From Chloranthus sessilifolius (lineage: Eukaryota > Streptophyta > Magnoliopsida > Chloranthales > Chloranthaceae), in the NCBI GenBank assembly GCA_021018995.1, contig CM037585.1, positions 118,504,331 to 118,568,330 of the forward strand: a stretch of 64,000 nt of DNA, in the 5' to 3' direction. Below, piece by piece: positions 61,042 to 64,000 of the stretch. The notes under the pieces are model-generated. The model did no database searches, had not been told where the DNA came from, and was given only the letters and a program-made list of their open reading frames with translations. The number at the start of each line of letters is the position of its first letter. The stretch's first letter is position 1. The position numbers and the translations under genes were made by a program.

Positions 61042-62495
61042 TGTGATCTGTGCCAAAATATAACTATATTTCATACCCTAATACCAACATTTGGTTGTCC
61101 AATGAAAGTAATCTAACGGCTGTTGTGTAGTTTTAGTGGTTTCAGGTGTTCTTGACTGTTGGATCTTGCATGAGTATAAAGGAGCATAATTAAAGACTAC
61201 ATGGGAGCATTAAACCATGAAGCCATCGGAAGCACCAAAATCTATGAAAAGAACCAATTGATCCATCCACTACTAAGAGAATTAAAAATGTCACAGGTCT
61301 AACTCAATCGATTGAGGTTATGACACCTATTTTACAACCCAAAATCAGAATTTAAAATCAATCGATTGAATTTCAAAAATCAATCAATTGAGTTTGTGAC
61401 AACTATTTTTCCTCTCAAATTTGAATTTAAATTTAATCGATTGATTTCCTAAAATAAATCGATTGATTTCAAATTCAGATCAAAGTTCAGATTTTAAATT
61501 CAATCGATTGAATTTTGGAATTCAATCGATTGACCTGTATATGGAAGATTTTCTCTATGCACCTTATATAAACACAACATTGTTTAAGGCTTTGGGGACT
61601 TCTTCTTTTGCCGAATTTCTTAGTTTTTTTTTTTCTAATTTTTCTCCATTATTTTTAGTGCTTAGTTTAGCTTTTGATAAGTACTTTGTAAATAGGAATC
61701 AAAGCTTTGTAAGGTTCCGAATGTCTTCCTAAAAAGTTCCAAACATTTGATAAATAAAAGAATGATTTTGATGATTTTGAGTTCGTGTGTTGCATTCGGA
61801 TCGAGGATGAGCGACTAAACACCGCGATCGAGGAGGACGTGAACCCTAGATGAGTAACTAATTTATTTTAAATTCCATCATTTCTTGTCATATTTATTGA
61901 ATGGTACGGCTATAGTTTGAGCATACCGATACATCCTCGAATACTCATTTATAACAGTTGATCTTGTTGATCGACGACAATAAAAGATTTATTCCACCTA
62001 GATCAATCTAGGATGCCGTACGATTGATTATCCTTGTTATGGTTATGAGCTTGTGATATGCTATACCTTTCGCATAATTCATATCGTGATTGAATGCGTC
62101 ATAGTATTAGGATAGTGTATGCTGATTATCGTAATCACATTTTTATCAAATCATTTTACTTATAGTAAAATGAGAGTTAATAAATTGTGATTGGAATGAT
62201 TGGATTATTTGTAGAAAATTACACATCTAGGGGTAGCGGAATCGTTGATTATTCATCATAAGTTATTTTATTTGTCATTGTTCATCCTTGCATAAGTTTG
62301 TTTAGATCTTTTTAATTATGTTGTGTAGTTGTAATCTTTATTGTATCATAAATCTCGCCTTTAGTACTTCCTTAGATTTGTTACACTCTCTTGAGAATTA
62401 ACGAAATAATGCGCTTCCCTGTGGGTATGACACTCGTATTCTTGCCTTGCTACAACAAATCTTGTGCGCTTGCAAGGGTATTATTTCTAAAACCA
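61042..62495 (+). repeat. 3' LTR of Athila-B
   Basis: It starts TGTGATCTGTGCC and ends after GTGCGCTTGCAAGGG near 62490-62498 (exact end uncertain). Motif pairs lie at 61300-61545 just upstream of a TATA box TTATATAAAC (61564). It is diverged from the Athila-A LTR except at the tips. Confidence 0.7.
61564..61573 (+). promoter_or_regulatory. TATA box of the Athila-B LTR
   Basis: TTATATAAAC lies 30-70 bp downstream of a dense group of seven CAATCGATTG dyads (61305-61535), so the dyads sit in the proximal promoter position. Confidence 0.5.
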
Positions 62496-64000
62496 TCAGG
62501 TGCTCCAATAGCCAATGATTAATCTTGAATGGCGACCACACATACACACACACACACCTATATATGTATATATATATGTTGAAAAGCATACACATAGGTG
62601 GGTACTCCAATGTGTCTTCTTCTTCTCAAGTGAGTTGTGACGATGCTGATGACGACGACTCAGACCCACATGCCACAATGTTGTTCGGTTCTGGGCTTAT
62701 ATCACTGCCCCGATTTTGTTTTTGGTATGGGCGTTACGTTTCACCTTTCCCACCCAAAACGCGTCATGACATGTAGTGTCTGCAATCACATATAGCCCAG
62801 GGTCAGGGCTTTTCCCTATCCGATGTGAGACTATTACAATATTTTATTCTTGACATGGGTGCTACGTATCGCTGTCCCCATATCATTTATTCAATGGGTG
62901 TTACGTATCACCGTCCCTATATAATTTACCCAATGGGCGTTACGTATCACTGTCCCTATTTTATATTTGCGTGGGCTTAAGTCTCTACTTTCTTAACATC
63001 TCATGTCTTAATATATTCATTTCTCATCTTTACTTAAAATTTAATTAGAATGGGCTACGGTGCACTAGACTTCACTAACCACGCTTTTCAAGGGACGGAT
63101 TTCGTAGTAACCTGGATGTACTTCGTGTGGCTTCCCAGACTACCATAGAGGAGTTATATCCGTACATGGAGACCTATATTCTAAGTTTCATGTAATCATG
63201 AAAGAAGCCCTACCGTGGCGAAGGCTTATATTATGCGTCATACTTTATTCTTAACTTAACATGCGTATGCCCTAACGTAATCTTCTATATGATGAATGTC
63301 CTGTGATGATGGTGAAACATATAACTGAAAGAAACTACAACATGCACCCTAAATATTGCATATTCAATAAGAAATCAACAAGGATCATAAAATGTGAAGC
63401 ATTGAGTAAAATCAGAAAATAAGAATTATTTAACTATGCTTATTCCATGTTTGAGTCCAATTACTCTTCATTGGAGGAAAAACGTGTCAGCATACACAAT
63501 GGTTGATTGATATAGTGATCGGATATGTTTTGAACTCTAAAGTGGCACACGTGTCTATACAATATATAATGAATATAATGAAAAAGGGTACATACAATTG
63601 TGTGATATTCAATATCATATATACTTTAAGTATGTTTGGTGCATGTGCATATATAGTTTATCTTTTCCTGTAGAAAAGTAAATGGTTATTGGTTTTTGTT
63701 AGCATGGTCATGTGGAGTTATATGATGAATCAAGTTGGGCTAAGTACTGAAAAAGTTGGGCTAAGTACTCACACAACAAAGAGGAATAGATCAGTTGGGT
63801 TGCTGGCATGGGCACTATTCATGGGGTCAAAGGGTCTGAATTTTCTCTTCTTTACTCCAACTTACATCCTAAGGCCTTAGATCAAAGGTAAACTTTTCTA
63901 TTGATTTGTGGTGTACGTGACCATGTGCACACCGTGATTTTTGGGTCAGATCCTAACATTTCAATCCGTTGGATTGAAAGTTTAGGCGATTCTAAGGGGA
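62496..64000 (-). repeat. Partial inverted LTR relic, related to the solo LTR at 30747-34933
   Basis: About 62980-63310 is the reverse complement of about 33560-33890 at roughly 80% identity by eye. Shared words include GGGACGGATT, GTAACCTGGATGTACTTCGTGTGG and ACTACCATAGAGGAGTT. A tandem repeat of about 39 bp with GGGCGTTACGTATCACTGTCC precedes it (62850-62960). A (CA)n run lies at 62540-62558. No gene is seen to the window end. Confidence 0.65.

Larger units (their letters stand above)
47246..62495 (+). mobile_element. Athila-B: 5'-truncated Athila-type retrotransposon with nested insertions
   Basis: The order is RNase H, integrase, GGGAGGCAACCC-like sign-off, nested solo LTR, two extra ORFs, 3' non-coding region, PPT and 3' LTR. 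5' LTR, gag, protease and RT are missing; its left end abuts the Athila-A LTR. Its LTR differs from that of Athila-A, so the two are separate families. Without the nested 6.5 kb it is about 8.8 kb. Confidence 0.75.

Noticed and set aside
22601..61042. Athila-A 3' LTR and Athila-B 3' LTR as the two LTRs of one element
   Set aside because: They share only tips and PPT-side wording; the LTR bodies are unlike, so two families are more likely.

Overview
This window is plant nuclear DNA, from an angiosperm with a repeat-rich genome. The evidence is one spliced gene of the plant-specific filament-like plant protein (FPP) family, surrounded by Ty3/gypsy LTR retrotransposons of the Athila, Tat/Ogre and probably Tekay/Del types, a tRNA-derived SINE and several MITEs. 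The species cannot be fixed from the sequence. No tRNA or rRNA gene, CRISPR array or bacterial-style operon was seen.

1-3.4 kb: AT-rich upstream DNA with relics of a foldback MITE and a roughly 270-bp tandem duplication. 3.4-15.9 kb: the only host gene, an FPP4/5/6-like coiled-coil gene on the + strand, with a non-coding first exon and five coding exons encoding about 1068 aa. Its 4.3-kb last intron holds a Mutator-type MITE, a foldback MITE, an hAT-like palindromic repeat and a SINE. 16.4-62.5 kb: nested retrotransposons. Athila-A (+) has a decayed gag, a large internal deletion, an extra coiled-coil ORF, a polypurine tract and a 3' LTR. That LTR is split by a 23.3-kb Tat/Ogre-like element on the - strand (23734-47005). 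The Ogre element has both LTRs, a PBS, a proline-rich gag, protease plus G-patch, a candidate intron, RT, RNase H, a second RNase H and integrase. It also carries antisense ORFs, one resembling a plant mobile domain, and a 4.2-kb solo LTR nested inside it (30747-34933). Athila-B (+) follows, with RNase H and integrase, two extra ORFs, a PPT and a 3' LTR. It is interrupted by a 2.4-kb Tekay-like solo LTR, which is itself split by a 4.06-kb LTR-type insertion that contains a second SINE. A partial inverted LTR relic closes the window.

The most unusual signal is shared by several of these elements. Each carries its own short, CpG-containing motif, dyad-symmetric in most cases, reiterated only through its LTRs, leader and 3' non-coding DNA. 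The Ogre-like element has about 17 copies of a 25-bp palindrome. Athila-B has CAATCGATTG palindromes in pairs whose centres are usually 22 bp apart. The Tekay-like LTR has tandem ATCGACC/GGTCGAT dyads every 19-21 bp. Athila-A has AATCGT-N5-ACGATT dyads. The 4.06-kb insertion has dozens of TCGAG/CGAGC boxes. The ORFs lack these motifs. Family-specific protein-binding sites, for example for self-regulation or anti-silencing, are a plausible but untested reading.
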